From Brevibacterium sp. S111 (GTDB lineage Bacteria > Actinomycetota > Actinomycetes > Actinomycetales > Brevibacteriaceae), in the NCBI RefSeq assembly GCF_004745075.1, contig NZ_RHFH01000006.1, positions 1 through 64,000 on the forward strand: a stretch of 64,000 bases of DNA, in the 5' to 3' direction. Positions 16,939 through 26,627 of the stretch are shown piece by piece; the stretch's first letter is position 1; the number at the start of each line of letters is the position of its first letter. The notes under the pieces were generated by a model. It was not told where the DNA came from. It saw nothing but the letters and a program-made list of their open reading frames with translations, and made no database searches. The position numbers and the translations under genes were made by a program.

Positions 16939-18285
16939 TCAGGCGAAGTAGTTCTCGACGTCGATGGCTCCCCCATCTCGGGCGAACTCTTCGGCGACTT
17001 CGGCGGCCAGGTCGTCGTCGACGAGGAAGTCCAGGGCCGTACACGCCAGTCCATAGGCCGCGTCGCTCGCTGCTGACTCTGCGGCCGGGGTCTTCGCGGC
17101 TTCGGCGAATTCACGGGTGTGCAGGGCCACCTCGGCGTCGGCGGTCTTGATGAGCGGGTGAATGCCGGGGATCCGGTAGGAGACGTTGCCGAAGTCTGTG
17201 GATGCGGCGATCGACTCGTCGAGGACACCGCGGGGAAGCGGAGACCGCCCGCGGGCCTGTTCGTGCTCTGCCCAACGTCGGGTCAGCGCCGAGTTCGCGC
17301 GCACGGGCAGCGACGGCGGGTGTTCGTCCCAGGCGACGTCGACTCCGGTGCCGGTCATCAGTGCAGCACCCTGCGCGGCGTCTTCGACCCGGTCCGAGAG
17401 CTCCTTGAGCGTTTCTGGGAACTTCGACCGGACGTAGCACTGGACCGTGGCGGCCTCGGTGATGATCGACGGTCGGGTGCCGCCGTCGGTGATCACGGCG
17501 TGCAGGCGCGAGATCGGGGGCATCTGCTGCCGCAGCAGGCCGAGTCCCTGGTAGAAGAGGTTCGCCGCGTCGAGGGCGTTGCGGCCCATGAACGGCTGCG
17601 CCGAGGCGTGGGCTGCGATGCCGGAGTAGGTGACGGTGAGCAGTCGCCGTCCCAACCACACCTGGTCGGCGCAGTCGTAACCGTAGCCGTGGACCATGAT
17701 CGCCGCATCGAGACCGTCGAAGGCACCGGCCCGGGCCATGACCTCCTTGCCCGAGTGCCCCTCTTCTGCCGGGGTGCCCAGCAGCACGACGGTGCCCGGC
17801 ACAGCCTCGGGATCCTTCTCATACAGTGCGTGGAGTGCGAGGAAGGCGCCGACCCCCGCGGTGGCGATGATGTTGTGTCCGCAGGCGTGTCCGATCTCGG
17901 GCAGGGCATCGTATTCGGCGAGGATCGCAATGGTCCGCCCCTGCCCGGAACCGGTCGTGGCCCGCAGCGTCGTCTCGACCCCGTACAGTCCCGTCTCGAC
18001 GTCGATGCCGTGCTTGTCCAGCACCGAGGCGATTGCGGCGACGGATTCGAATTCGACGAAGGCGGTCTCGGCCAGCGTATGGATCGTGTGGAGCAGGTCC
18101 GTCAGCTCGCTCTGTGCGGCGTCGAGGCCTGCGGCGATTCCGGTGCGGCTCGTCTCCGGGGCACCGGCGAAGTCCGAGTCCCAGTCGGCGGCCGCTTCGG
18201 CCCGAATCCGGGTCTGGTGGGCCATCTGGTCGAGGTAGCTCTCGTCCGGTGCGGTCGGGTGATTGAGATCACGGAATCCACTCAT
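16939..18285 (-). CDS. M20-family amidohydrolase (AbgB-like)
   Basis: 448 residues of the M20 peptidase/amidohydrolase family with zinc-site motifs AILAEYDALPEIGHACGHN and GTPAEEGHSGK, and the dimerisation-domain segment GIAAHASAQP. The fold and the pairing with AbgT suggest cleavage of p-aminobenzoyl-glutamate or a related N-acyl amino acid. It is the first gene of a two-gene operon. Start chosen at ATG 18285 although an upstream ATG (18297) also lacks a good ribosome site. Confidence 0.85.
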   Translation of the reverse strand: MSGFRDLNHPTAPDESYLDQMAHQTRIRAEAAADWDSDFAGAPETSRTGIAAGLDAAQSELTDLLHTIHTLAETAFVEFESVAAIASVLDKHGIDVETGLYGVETTLRATTGSGQGRTIAILAEYDALPEIGHACGHNIIATAGVGAFLALHALYEKDPEAVPGTVVLLGTPAEEGHSGKEVMARAGAFDGLDAAIMVHGYGYDCADQVWLGRRLLTVTYSGIAAHASAQPFMGRNALDAANLFYQGLGLLRQQMPPISRLHAVITDGGTRPSIITEAATVQCYVRSKFPETLKELSDRVEDAAQGAALMTGTGVDVAWDEHPPSLPVRANSALTRRWAEHEQARGRSPLPRGVLDESIAASTDFGNVSYRIPGIHPLIKTADAEVALHTREFAEAAKTPAAESAASDAAYGLACTALDFLVDDDLAAEVAEEFARDGGAIDVENYFA

Positions 18286-18424
18286 GGCTGTAAGCATAGG
18301 TGTCTTGCCGTTGTGGCACACCCGATTCCGTCATTTCCGATCCCGTCATGTCCGAATCCGCCGAGGCGGCACCGCATGATCCGGTGGCCGTCGGGGCCTC
18401 GTCGGTGCCGGGGTTCAGTGAGTC

Positions 18425-19207
18425 TCAGGCTTCGATGATGCGGATGGCGAGGGAGTCGATCTTCGCGACGAGTTCCTCGTCGGCGGCGACGGTCTCCTGG
18501 AACCGGCGCACCTCTTCCTGCGGCACCTCGGATTCGACGCCGAGGGTGATGCCGAGCTCCGGTCCTGCGAGGTGGACGGAGTTGCTGCCGGGGCTGACGC
18601 CCAGCCGAGCCAGCCACGGAAACGACTCGGCGATGGCACGCAGACGCCGGGCCACCTCGGCGTCGGCCCAGGATGGGGTCCAGGGCTGGGACTGGACGAA
18701 GGCGAACATGGCCGGCCGGCGCAGCAGGAAGGAGGGCTCGGCTCCCGGGTCGAGGACGACGAGCTGGGATTCGGCCTCGATCGCACCGAGCACGAGCCGT
18801 TCGGATTCGATCGGCACGGGGCGGGCATCCGGATGCCAGGCGGTCAGCGGCGGAATGCCGGAGAAGCCGGGCGTGCACTCGCGTCCGTCCTCGGCCTGGA
18901 GGCGGACCATCGCCATCTCCGAAGAGTTGTCGGCCATGAGCCCGTTCTCTCCGACCTCCTGGTCGACGACCATCGGCACGATCGGGGCGTAGAGTCGGGC
19001 CCCGGACAGTGCCGTGACGACCTGCTGGTGTGCGGCGGGTTCCAGGGGCGTTTGTGCGACCTGGTTCAACGCTTCCAGCAGTGCGGTGTCGGCCAGTCCG
19101 GAGTCCCCGGAGAACGGGTTGGGTTTGAGTTCCCGCCCGGCCCAGGCCTGTCCGGCCGAGTCCGTGGGCTGATGGGAGTCCTCTGGACCGTGCGAGTGTG
19201 TGCTCAC
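18425..19207 (-). CDS. SseB-family protein
   Basis: 260 residues with an SseB N-terminal domain around 40-160 (TALLEALNQVAQTP ... LYAPIVPMV; AFTSW-like segment replaced by IPPLTAWHPDARPVP) and a C-terminal SseB-like domain. In actinobacteria it is regularly located after hisA. GTG start 4 nt after the hisA stop implies translational coupling. The biochemical role is unknown. Confidence 0.8.
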   Translation of the reverse strand: MSTHSHGPEDSHQPTDSAGQAWAGRELKPNPFSGDSGLADTALLEALNQVAQTPLEPAAHQQVVTALSGARLYAPIVPMVVDQEVGENGLMADNSSEMAMVRLQAEDGRECTPGFSGIPPLTAWHPDARPVPIESERLVLGAIEAESQLVVLDPGAEPSFLLRRPAMFAFVQSQPWTPSWADAEVARRLRAIAESFPWLARLGVSPGSNSVHLAGPELGITLGVESEVPQEEVRRFQETVAADEELVAKIDSLAIRIIEA

Positions 19208-19211
19208 CGGT

Positions 19212-19949
19212 TCATCGTCCTGCGACGTCGAGGGCCTCTTCCAGAGTGAACTTGCCGGCGTAGAGTGCCTTGCCCACGATCGCCGAGTCGACGCCGAAGG
19301 GCACGAGCTCACGCAGGGCGCGCAGATCGTCGAGGCTGGAGACACCGCCGGAGGCGACGATCGGGGTCTCGGTCTTCTCGGCCAGGGACTTGAGCAGTTC
19401 GACGTTGGGGCCCTGCAGGGTGCCGTCCTTGCGGACATCGGTGACGACGTAGCGAGAGCAGCCGGCCGCTTCGAGGGTCTCCAGGACTTCGTAGAGGTCT
19501 CCGCCGTCCTGCGTCCAGCCGCGGGCGGCCAGCGTCGTGCCGCGGACGTCGAGTCCGATGGCGACCTGGTCGCCGAAGCGGGAGATCATCTCAGCCGTCC
19601 ACTCCGGGTTCTCCAGTGCCGCGGTGCCGATGTTCACGCGTTCGGCACCGGTGTCGAGTGCGCGCTCGAGGCTTTCGGTGTCGCGGATTCCGCCGGAGAG
19701 TTCGACCTTGATCCCCACGGCTTTGACGACCTGGTTGAGCAGGTCCGAGTTCGAACCGCGGCCGAAGGCGGCATCGAGGTCGACGAGGTGGATCCACTCG
19801 GCTCCCCTGCTCTCGAAGTCCTGAGCCGCGTCGATGGGTGAGCCGTAGTCGGTTTCGGTGCCGGCTTCACCCTGGACGAGGCGGACGGCTTTGCCGTCGG
19901 CGACGTCGACTGCGGGAAGGAGGACGAGCTTGTTCGGGGTCTCTGTCAT
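19212..19949 (-). CDS. hisA: Phosphoribosyl isomerase A (HisA/PriA)
   Basis: 245-residue (beta-alpha)8 isomerase that converts ProFAR to PRFAR in histidine synthesis; in most actinobacteria the same enzyme (PriA) also performs the TrpF step. General acid/base residues are Asp15 ([10 protein letters not shown]) and Asp171 ([11 protein letters not shown]). Phosphate loops SGGIRD and ASGGVSS are present. ATG with AAAGG upstream. It lies 77 bp after hisH. Whether trpF is elsewhere in the genome cannot be seen. Confidence 0.95.
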   Translation of the reverse strand: MTETPNKLVLLPAVDVADGKAVRLVQGEAGTETDYGSPIDAAQDFESRGAEWIHLVDLDAAFGRGSNSDLLNQVVKAVGIKVELSGGIRDTESLERALDTGAERVNIGTAALENPEWTAEMISRFGDQVAIGLDVRGTTLAARGWTQDGGDLYEVLETLEAAGCSRYVVTDVRKDGTLQGPNVELLKSLAEKTETPIVASGGVSSLDDLRALRELVPFGVDSAIVGKALYAGKFTLEEALDVAGR

Positions 19950-20026
19950 TGTGACCTTTCTGCGAAGGGTGCCAGGGGTTTCGGGCAATGCTAGTCGGTG
20001 CGCTCGGTCAGGAACTGAGCGGGGCT

Positions 20027-20635
20027 CTACGAGAACGTGCCGATCCAGTTGCGCAGCAGCTGCGCTCCCGCTTCGGCGGATTTCTCCGGATGGAATTGGG
20101 CCGCCCAGGTGGTGTCGTCTTCGACGGCGGCGATGAAGTCGCTGCCGTGTCGGGCCGTGGTCACCTTGGTGCCGGGAGGCGGCTGGGTCGCGGCATAGGA
20201 GTGGACGAAGTAGAAGCGCTCCTCGCGGATGCCGGCGAACATCTGCGAATCCTCCGGCGCGGAGACCTGCGACCAGCCCATGTGGGGAACGACCGGGGCC
20301 CTGAGGCCGGTGACGGCTCCCGGCCACAGGCCGATGCCGTCGGTCTGCACGCCGTGCTCCTCGCCTCGGGCGAAGAACACCTGCAGGCCCACGCAGATGC
20401 CCAGCAGCGGACGGCCCTGTGCATGGCGGGTCCGGATGAGTTCGACTCCCCCGACGTTCTGCAGTCCCGTCATGACGGCGGAGAAGGCACCGACGCCGGG
20501 GACGAGGAGACCATCGGAGTCGTTGATGACGTCGTGGTCGGCCGTCAGTGTCACCTCGGCGCCGGCGGCAGCGGCCGCGCGCACAGCGGAGCGGACGTTT
20601 CCGGCGCCGTAGTCGAGGACCGCGACCGTCGTCAT
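20027..20635 (-). CDS. hisH: Imidazole glycerol phosphate synthase subunit HisH
   Basis: 202-residue class I glutamine amidotransferase that supplies ammonia to HisF. Nucleophile Cys81 lies in GICVGLQ and the catalytic His/Glu pair in FHPEKS near the C-terminus; the oxyanion-strand motif PGVGAF is at 46-51. ATG overlaps the stop of the upstream membrane-protein gene (ATGA). hisF is not in the window's his block. Confidence 0.96.
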   Translation of the reverse strand: MTTVAVLDYGAGNVRSAVRAAAAAGAEVTLTADHDVINDSDGLLVPGVGAFSAVMTGLQNVGGVELIRTRHAQGRPLLGICVGLQVFFARGEEHGVQTDGIGLWPGAVTGLRAPVVPHMGWSQVSAPEDSQMFAGIREERFYFVHSYAATQPPPGTKVTTARHGSDFIAAVEDDTTWAAQFHPEKSAEAGAQLLRNWIGTFS

Positions 20636-21234
20636 TGCTTCGCGCCCTTACTCAGCACCGACCAGATCCGCCACAGGGAGAATCCGAGGACGATGGAACC
20701 GAAGACGGCGACGACCCAGGCGACGGTGTTGCCGCCGAGGCCCAATGCGACGCCGAAGGCAGCGACGAGACCGGCGAGGACCGCGGCGACGATCCACAGC
20801 AGCGCGGTGCGGGCCACCGCGGCACGTCCCGGCGTCATGGTGGCGGCGCTGGCCTGCAGCTTCGTCATCGAACTCGTCGGGATATTGCCGTCGACGTCTT
20901 CGGCGGCGACGGTTTCGAGCAGGAGACCTTCGAGCACATCGGGCAGGTTCTTCAGAGCCAGCCCGGCGGGAACATCGGATTCGCGGTTGCCGTGACGGTA
21001 ATGTCCGGCATCGATCTGCTCTTCACTGCGGACGAGGAGGAGGACCTCATGTTTGCCGGCGAGCTTCGAGATCGCGGCAGCCGCCTCGTTGCCGGCCTGC
21101 ACATCGGTGTCGGCGAGGACGATTCCGGTGAACTCCCCGATCGGAACGATGGTGCCGTGGATGTTCGACAGCACGCAGGCTGCGGCCAGCTGCTGGGCGA
21201 CCCCGAAGGGGGTCACGAGAACGGTCGTGCTCAC
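20632..21234 (-). CDS. Membrane protein of unknown function in the his operon
   Basis: 200 residues. The N-terminal 130 are soluble ([22 protein letters not shown] ...), then two TM helices at about 139-158 and 165-187 and a short basic tail. It is locked between hisB and hisH by 4-bp GTGA and ATGA overlaps, so it is co-translated with them. No known family can be named from the sequence. Position suggests conserved co-expression with histidine synthesis rather than a catalytic role. Confidence 0.75.
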   Translation of the reverse strand: MSTTVLVTPFGVAQQLAAACVLSNIHGTIVPIGEFTGIVLADTDVQAGNEAAAAISKLAGKHEVLLLVRSEEQIDAGHYRHGNRESDVPAGLALKNLPDVLEGLLLETVAAEDVDGNIPTSSMTKLQASAATMTPGRAAVARTALLWIVAAVLAGLVAAFGVALGLGGNTVAWVVAVFGSIVLGFSLWRIWSVLSKGAKQ

Positions 21235-21827
21235 AGGACTCCCTTGGTGCTGGGAACGGAATTGCTGCGGGGGTCTTCTTCCACGGCTTCGCGCAGGGCA
21301 CGGGCGAAGGCCTTGAACTGGGCTTCGACGATGTGGTGCGGGTCGCGACCGCGCACGAGGTCGAGGTGGACGGTCAGTCCGCCGTGGAAGGCGATGGATT
21401 CGAGCGAGTGGGAGGTCATCGAACCGGTGAAGTGACCGCCGATGAGGTGGTACTGCTGACCGTCGGGTTCGCCTGCGTGGACGAAGTAGGGGCGACCGGA
21501 GACGTCGACGACACACTGGGCCAGGGCTTCGTCGAGTGGAACCGCGGCGAAGCCGTAGCGACGGATGCCGATCTTGTCGCCGAGGGCTTCGCGCAGGGTC
21601 TGGCCGAGCACGATCGACGTGTCTTCGACGGTGTGGTGGACATCGATGTGGGTGTCGCCGGTGGCGGTCACGTCGAGGTCGATCATCGAGTGCTTCGCCA
21701 GGGCGGTGAGCATATGGTCGAAGAACGGCACGCTGGTCGAGATGTTCGAGGTGCCGGTGCCGTCGAGGTCGACGGACACGGACACCGTGGACTCGGAGGT
21801 GGTGCGTGAGTTCTGGGCCTGCCTCAT
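21231..21827 (-). CDS. hisB: Imidazoleglycerol-phosphate dehydratase
   Basis: 198 residues, monofunctional HisB. Metal-binding His motifs FDHML (36-40) and DVHHTVEDT (62-70) plus the C-terminal [15 protein letters not shown] are all present. It converts IGP to imidazole-acetol phosphate. Start overlaps the hisC stop; end overlaps the next GTG start. Confidence 0.97.
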   Translation of the reverse strand: MRQAQNSRTTSESTVSVSVDLDGTGTSNISTSVPFFDHMLTALAKHSMIDLDVTATGDTHIDVHHTVEDTSIVLGQTLREALGDKIGIRRYGFAAVPLDEALAQCVVDVSGRPYFVHAGEPDGQQYHLIGGHFTGSMTSHSLESIAFHGGLTVHLDLVRGRDPHHIVEAQFKAFARALREAVEEDPRSNSVPSTKGVL

Positions 21828-23056
21828 GGTGTGCCTTTCGTCGGGGCGGAGGATGACGGAGCTGAGCCGGAGGGAGCCGAGCTGGAAGTCGTTGAGCTGG
21901 GAGCCGTTGAGCTGGGCGGAGACGTCGGTCGTTCGGCGAGGATGTCCGGGGACTCGGCGAGGATCTCATCGATGGCGCGAAGGAACGCGTCGGTCTCATC
22001 CTCGGTGCCGGCGTTGACGCGGGCGTGGCCGGCGATGCCGATGTCGCGGATGAGCACGCCGCGGTCGAGCAGCTCCTGCCACAGTCGTGCCGGTGAGGAG
22101 ATGTTGCCGAAGAGCACGAAGTTCGAATCGCTGTCGTGGACGGTGAAGCCGACTTCAGCGAGATGCTCCGACATGCGGTTGCGGGAGTCGATGAGCCGGT
22201 CGACGTTGCCGAGCAGCACGTCGGCGTGTTCGAGGGCGGTGCAGGCAAGGACCTGTGTGACCTCGGACAGGTGGTAGGGCAGACGGACAAGGCGGAGGGT
22301 GTCGATGAGTTCGGGGGCGGCGATGGCATAGCCCAAGCGCAGCCCGGCACAGGCGAAGGCCTTGCTCATGGTGCGGGACACGACGAGGCGCGGACGGCCG
22401 TCGAGCAGGGTCATCGCCGAGGATGCGGCCGGGCGGGAGAATTCCGCGTAGGCCTCATCGACGATGACGATGCCCGAACAGTTCTCGTAGGCGGCGTCGA
22501 TGACGTCGAGGCCGATCGAGGTGCCTGTCGGGTTGTTCGGGGTGCAGAGGAAGACGATATCGGGGTCGACCCGTGCGACCTCGGCGGCGACGGTCTCAGC
22601 GTCGAGGGTGAAGTCGTCCCTGCGGTCGACGTGCCTCCATTCGGCTCCGGTCCCGGTCGTGATGAGCGGATGCATGGAGTAGGACGGGGTGAAGCCGAGG
22701 ACGGTGCGGCCCGGGCCGCCGAAGGCCTGGACGATGTGGCTGAGGACTTCGTTCGAACCGTTGGCTGCCCAGATCATGCCGGGTTCGAGTGCGACTGTGT
22801 CTCCTGCGCGTTCGTTGACACCGTTGAGATAGGTGACGAGGTGTTCGCGCAGCGCAGTGAATTCCCGGTCCGGGTAGCGGTTGAGCCCGGAGAAGTGATT
22901 GTTGACGGCGGCACGCATGCTGTCGACGACGACGTCCGGGAGCGGATAGGCGTTCTCATTGACGTTGAGCTGGACCGGCACGTCGAGGTGCGGAGCCCCG
23001 TAGGGCTTGAGCCCGACGAGGTCGGCACGCACTGGCAAAGATTCGATGTTTCCCAC
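21824..23056 (-). CDS. hisC: Histidinol-phosphate aminotransferase
   Basis: 410 residues, fold-type I PLP enzyme. The PLP lysine is Lys232 in [16 protein letters not shown]; the NPTG motif (TPNNPTGTS) at 172-180 and Asp200 in [11 protein letters not shown] support the call. The last 32 residues (from about 379) are a Ser/Pro/Thr/Ala-rich tail not needed by the family and encoded by a repetitive stretch. It is the first gene of the operon here; hisD, which normally precedes it, is replaced by 154 bp and a LysM gene. Confidence 0.95.
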   Translation of the reverse strand: MGNIESLPVRADLVGLKPYGAPHLDVPVQLNVNENAYPLPDVVVDSMRAAVNNHFSGLNRYPDREFTALREHLVTYLNGVNERAGDTVALEPGMIWAANGSNEVLSHIVQAFGGPGRTVLGFTPSYSMHPLITTGTGAEWRHVDRRDDFTLDAETVAAEVARVDPDIVFLCTPNNPTGTSIGLDVIDAAYENCSGIVIVDEAYAEFSRPAASSAMTLLDGRPRLVVSRTMSKAFACAGLRLGYAIAAPELIDTLRLVRLPYHLSEVTQVLACTALEHADVLLGNVDRLIDSRNRMSEHLAEVGFTVHDSDSNFVLFGNISSPARLWQELLDRGVLIRDIGIAGHARVNAGTEDETDAFLRAIDEILAESPDILAERPTSPPSSTAPSSTTSSSAPSGSAPSSSAPTKGTP

Positions 23057-23210
23057 GCGATCAGTCTACCGAGAGACTCCCACCGCTCCGGCGGCGGGTC
23101 GAGCCTCGAGATCCGACATCGGAGCTCCGGCCCGATGCGGCCGAAAGCAGCTCCCCGGCGACCTCGCACGTTGCCACGCTGCGCGGCTGCCGGTCTCACC
23201 CGGCCGGCCC

Positions 23211-23549
23211 TCAGCGGACGGGGACGTCGAGGGTCTGGCCAGGGTGGACGGTCGGAGTCGTCAGATGGTTGATGTCGACGATATCGGCCACGACATCGCG
23301 GGTATCGCGATCAAGTCCGAGGCTCGAGGCCACGGTCCACAGCGACTCGCCTTCACCGACGACGACCGCGTCGGCTTCGATGCCGATGCTCTCGGATTCC
23401 GGTTCGGCGACCGCTGCGGCCGAGAACGACTGGGTGGCGAGGAGGAGCGCTCCGCCGATGACGACGAGAGCAATGAGCAGGGTCCGGAGAAGGCGAACCG
23501 CCTGGCGTCCACGAGTGGTCAGGCGCAGCCCGGTGTTCTGTGCAGACAT
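23211..23549 (-). CDS. LysM-domain membrane protein divergent from lexA
   Basis: 112 residues: a short basic N-terminus, one TM helix at about 20-40, a linker, and a C-terminal LysM domain (VVVGEGESLWTVASSL ... INHLTTPTVHPGQTLDV) that would bind peptidoglycan outside the membrane. The layout matches the SOS cell-division inhibitors YneA (Bacillus), DivS (Corynebacterium) and ChiZ (Mycobacterium), which all sit divergent from lexA; SOS boxes lie in the shared promoter region. Division inhibition is inferred from this context. Confidence 0.82.
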   Translation of the reverse strand: MSAQNTGLRLTTRGRQAVRLLRTLLIALVVIGGALLLATQSFSAAAVAEPESESIGIEADAVVVGEGESLWTVASSLGLDRDTRDVVADIVDINHLTTPTVHPGQTLDVPVR

Positions 23550-23590
23550 CGCATTACCTCTTTCATTCGTACGATTCCACCAGCAATCGG

Positions 23591-23606
23591 TAGAACGTCT
23601 GTTCTA
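23591..23606. promoter_or_regulatory. SOS box (LexA operator), perfect
   Basis: TAGAACGTCTGTTCTA, a perfect GAAC-N4-GTTC palindrome of the actinobacterial/Gram-positive SOS type, 42 bp before the LysM gene start and in the lexA promoter region. Confidence 0.85.
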
Positions 23607-23619
23607 TTCAACATGCCAA

Positions 23620-23657
23620 TCGAACAAATGTCCAGTCCAACTCGAACATCTATGCGA
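23620..23657. promoter_or_regulatory. Two degenerate SOS boxes upstream of lexA
   Basis: TCGAACAAATGTCCAG (23620-23635) and TCGAACATCTATGCGA (23642-23657) each keep a full TCGAAC half-site but have a damaged second half. They lie 22 bp apart, on one side facing lexA, and may give graded LexA binding. Confidence 0.5.
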
Positions 23658-23783
23658 CAATGAGAGGGAACCAGCGTTGTTGATTGATCTGTCAGAACCA
23701 TCTCAGCCGGCACTGACACGAGTATCTTCGAAGCGGAGATCACGGCGTCCAGCGGCAGGGAATAGAACGAAGGGGAACGAGCA

Positions 23784-24539
23784 ATGGTTCAGAACAAACG
23801 AGGCAGAGGCCGGCCTCGCAACGAAGATGTTGCCAGTGAGATCGCTGCCGCTCGCAGCGATGACGACGAGATTCAGATCCCTGAGGGTTCGACCGGCGAA
23901 GACGACTTCCGCCTCACCCCACGTCAGCGTCTCGTGCTCGAAACCATCGAACGCGCTGTCGTGACCAACGGCTACCCGCCGAGCATGCGCGAGATCGGCA
24001 AGGCCGCCGGACTCGCTTCGCTCTCGAGCGTGGCCCACCAGCTCTCCCAGCTCGAACGTCTCGGTTATGTCCGCCGCGATCCGAAGCGCCCGCGCGCCAT
24101 CGAGGTCGTCAATCCGTTCGAAGAGGAAGAGGCGGAGCGGGCGAAGTTCGAAGAGCTTGCCAACAACACCGTGCAGGTGCCGGTCGTCGGACGGATCGCC
24201 GCCGGTGGCCCGATCCTCGCCGAACAGGAAGTCGATGACATCTTCTCGCTGCCGACGCAGGTCGTCGGCTCCGGTGAGATGTTCCTGCTCAAGGTCGTCG
24301 GCGATTCGATGATCGAAGCCGCCATCTGCCACGACGACTGGGTGGTCGTGCGCAAGCAGCACACCGCGGACAACGGCCAGATCGTTGCGGCGCTGCTCGA
24401 CGGCGAGGCGACCGTGAAGACGCTCAAGCGCAAGGCGGGTGAGCAGTGGCTGATGCCGCAGAACGAGAACTATGAGCCGATCGACGGCACCTACGCCCAG
24501 ATCATGGGGCTCGTCGTCGCTGTCATCCGCCGCCTCTGA
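23784..24539 (+). CDS. lexA: SOS repressor LexA
   Basis: 251 residues. A basic N-terminal extension (1-40), a winged helix with [16 protein letters not shown] (44-59) and [15 protein letters not shown], then the S24 protease domain. Self-cleavage site Ala140-Gly141, catalytic Ser175 (GDSM) and Lys212 (ATVKTLKR) are all present. It represses SOS genes and is cleaved with RecA filament help. Three SOS-like sites in its promoter imply autoregulation. The N-terminal extension of about 40 residues is common in actinobacterial LexA. Confidence 0.97.
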   Translation: MVQNKRGRGRPRNEDVASEIAAARSDDDEIQIPEGSTGEDDFRLTPRQRLVLETIERAVVTNGYPPSMREIGKAAGLASLSSVAHQLSQLERLGYVRRDPKRPRAIEVVNPFEEEEAERAKFEELANNTVQVPVVGRIAAGGPILAEQEVDDIFSLPTQVVGSGEMFLLKVVGDSMIEAAICHDDWVVVRKQHTADNGQIVAALLDGEATVKTLKRKAGEQWLMPQNENYEPIDGTYAQIMGLVVAVIRRL

Positions 24540-24578
24540 GCACACTGCCGGCGGCCCCGGCACTCAACGCTCGAACAC

Positions 24579-24613
24579 AGAACGCCTGCGACCGGATCGG
24601 TCGCAGGCGTTCT
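24579..24613. terminator. Bidirectional terminator between lexA and dinG
   Basis: Perfect 15-bp arms (AGAACGCCTGCGACC and complement) with a 5-nt loop, 39 bp past lexA and 43 bp past the convergent dinG stop. Confidence 0.75.
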
Positions 24614-24656
24614 GCCATTCAGGCGGAGCGATCGGTCGTCGAGGCGCAGTGCCTAG

Positions 24657-26627
24657 TCATTCCGTTTCGGACTCGGCGAGGCGGGCCAGGCTCGTGCGCA
24701 CGAGCTGAGCGTTCGTCGTCGGCCACATCCGCGGCATCGAGTTGACGAGGAAGCCGGAGTACCGGGCCGAACGCAGCCGCGAATCGAGCACGGCCACCAC
24801 TCCCCTGTCCTTGGTCGAGCGGATGAGCCGACCCGCTCCCTGTGCCAGACGCAGCGCGGCATGTGTGGCGGAGACGGCCATGAAGCCGTTGACACCCCGC
24901 TGATCGGCATCCCGCGCGCGGGCCTGCATGAGCGGGTCGTCGGGGCGCGGGAACGGCAGCCGGTCGATGATGACCAGCCGGTTCGTCCGGCCCGGCACGT
25001 CGACTCCCTGCCAGAGTGACATGGTGCCGAACAGGCAGGTCTGGTCATCGGCGGTGAATTGGGAGACGAGTGCGGGCAGGCCGTCATCTCCTTGGAGCAG
25101 GATCGGAAAATCGAATTTCTCCCGCAGGTGTTCGGCTGCGGCATTGGCCGCCGCCCGAGAGGAGAACAGTCCCAGTGCCCCGCCGTTCGAGGCTCTGACG
25201 AGCTCTTCGAGTTCGGTGAGCGCTTCGTCGCTCAGGCCGCTGCGTCCGGGTTTGGGCAGGTGGGAGGCGACGTAGAGGATGCCCTGTCTGCCGTAGTCGA
25301 AGGGCGAGCCGACGTCGAGGCTGTCCCATTTCGGGGCGTCGGGGCCGAAGAGTCCCAAGGATGCGGCGACCGCGTCGAAGTTCCCGCCCAAGGACAGAGT
25401 CGCCGAGGTGGCCACGACGGTGGACTCTTCGAAGATGCCCGAGCGCATGGTCCCGGCCACACTCAGGGGTGCGACGACGAGGTTCGTCGTCTCCTTCTCC
25501 CGGAATGTCGACCGCGAGAGCCAGATGACGTCGTTCTTGCCCGGATCGCAGAAGCGTTCGGCGAGTTCGAAGATCTCCTGACACCGGGCCTTGGCCATCT
25601 GCCGGCCGGCATCGGCGTCTTCGGTCTTGCCTCCGATGTCGTTGATGATCTGTCGGGCGGAGTCGCGGATCTGCGTCAATGCCAGCCCGAGGGCTTCGCT
25701 CATATGGAGGATGAGTCCTTCGGGCACCGAGGACTGTGCGCGTTCGAGTGCCGCCGCAGCGGAGTCGAGAAGGGAGACGACCCCGTCCTGGACGGTGGTG
25801 TGTTTGCGCACCGAACTCGTCGCGGCCGAGAGCATGCTCGTGTTGATCTGCCCGGACAGGGCGTTGGTCACCCGGTCCTTGAGCTCGTGGGCCTCGTCGA
25901 TGATGATGACATCGTGTTCGGGCAGCACGTTCGATTCGCCGAAGGCGTCGATGGCCAGCAGCGCATGGTTGGTCACGACGATGTCCGCCTCGGCGGCCTT
26001 GTTCCGGGCGATCTCAGCGAAGCATTCGGTGAACAGGGGGCAGTTCGATCCGAGGCAGTCGAAGGCGTTGACGGACACCTGCGACCAGGCGCGGTCGCTG
26101 ACACCGGGCATGAGGTCATCACGGTCACCGGTGTCTGTGGTCTTCTCCCAGGTGCGGATCCTCTGGATCTCCTCGCCCAGGCCGGAGCGTTCGGCCGGTT
26201 TGCGTCCCGCCTCGGCGTCAGCACCGAGGTCGAAGAGCATTCCTTCGCCTTCGTCGGGGTACCCGCCGGAGAGCTTGTGCTTGCATACATAGTTCCGTCG
26301 GCCCTTGAGCAGAGCGGCCCTCGGCAGCGGGTCGAGGTCCTTCTTCACGGCTTTGAACAGACGCGGCAGGTCACGGTGGATGATCTGCGTCTGCAGCGCC
26401 AGGGTCGCTGTCGATACGACGACCTTCCCGCCGGTGCGATTGACGTATTCGGCCGCCGGCACGAGGTAGGCCAGGGACTTGCCCGTGCCGGTGCCGGCCT
26501 GCACGAGCAGGTGGATGCCTTTGTCGACCGCCGAGGCGACCGCTTGAGCCATATCCTGCTGACCCTGCCTGGGCGATCCGCCGATGGCCCCAACGGCGGA
26601 TTCGAGGAGGTCGTCGACAGCCTTCAC
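24657..26627 (-). CDS. dinG: DinG-family ATP-dependent DNA helicase
   Basis: 656-residue XPD-like superfamily 2 helicase. Walker A AGTGTGKS (44-51), four Cys in the Fe-S region (115, 191, 196, 202), DEAH box 244-247, and motif VI QGAGRLIRS near the C-terminus. DinG unwinds R-loops and forks with 5'-3' polarity and is SOS-linked in some bacteria. ATG overlaps the hflX stop by 4 bp. No SOS box is visible at hflX or dinG. Confidence 0.93.
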   Translation of the reverse strand: MKAVDDLLESAVGAIGGSPRQGQQDMAQAVASAVDKGIHLLVQAGTGTGKSLAYLVPAAEYVNRTGGKVVVSTATLALQTQIIHRDLPRLFKAVKKDLDPLPRAALLKGRRNYVCKHKLSGGYPDEGEGMLFDLGADAEAGRKPAERSGLGEEIQRIRTWEKTTDTGDRDDLMPGVSDRAWSQVSVNAFDCLGSNCPLFTECFAEIARNKAAEADIVVTNHALLAIDAFGESNVLPEHDVIIIDEAHELKDRVTNALSGQINTSMLSAATSSVRKHTTVQDGVVSLLDSAAAALERAQSSVPEGLILHMSEALGLALTQIRDSARQIINDIGGKTEDADAGRQMAKARCQEIFELAERFCDPGKNDVIWLSRSTFREKETTNLVVAPLSVAGTMRSGIFEESTVVATSATLSLGGNFDAVAASLGLFGPDAPKWDSLDVGSPFDYGRQGILYVASHLPKPGRSGLSDEALTELEELVRASNGGALGLFSSRAAANAAAEHLREKFDFPILLQGDDGLPALVSQFTADDQTCLFGTMSLWQGVDVPGRTNRLVIIDRLPFPRPDDPLMQARARDADQRGVNGFMAVSATHAALRLAQGAGRLIRSTKDRGVVAVLDSRLRSARYSGFLVNSMPRMWPTTNAQLVRTSLARLAESETE

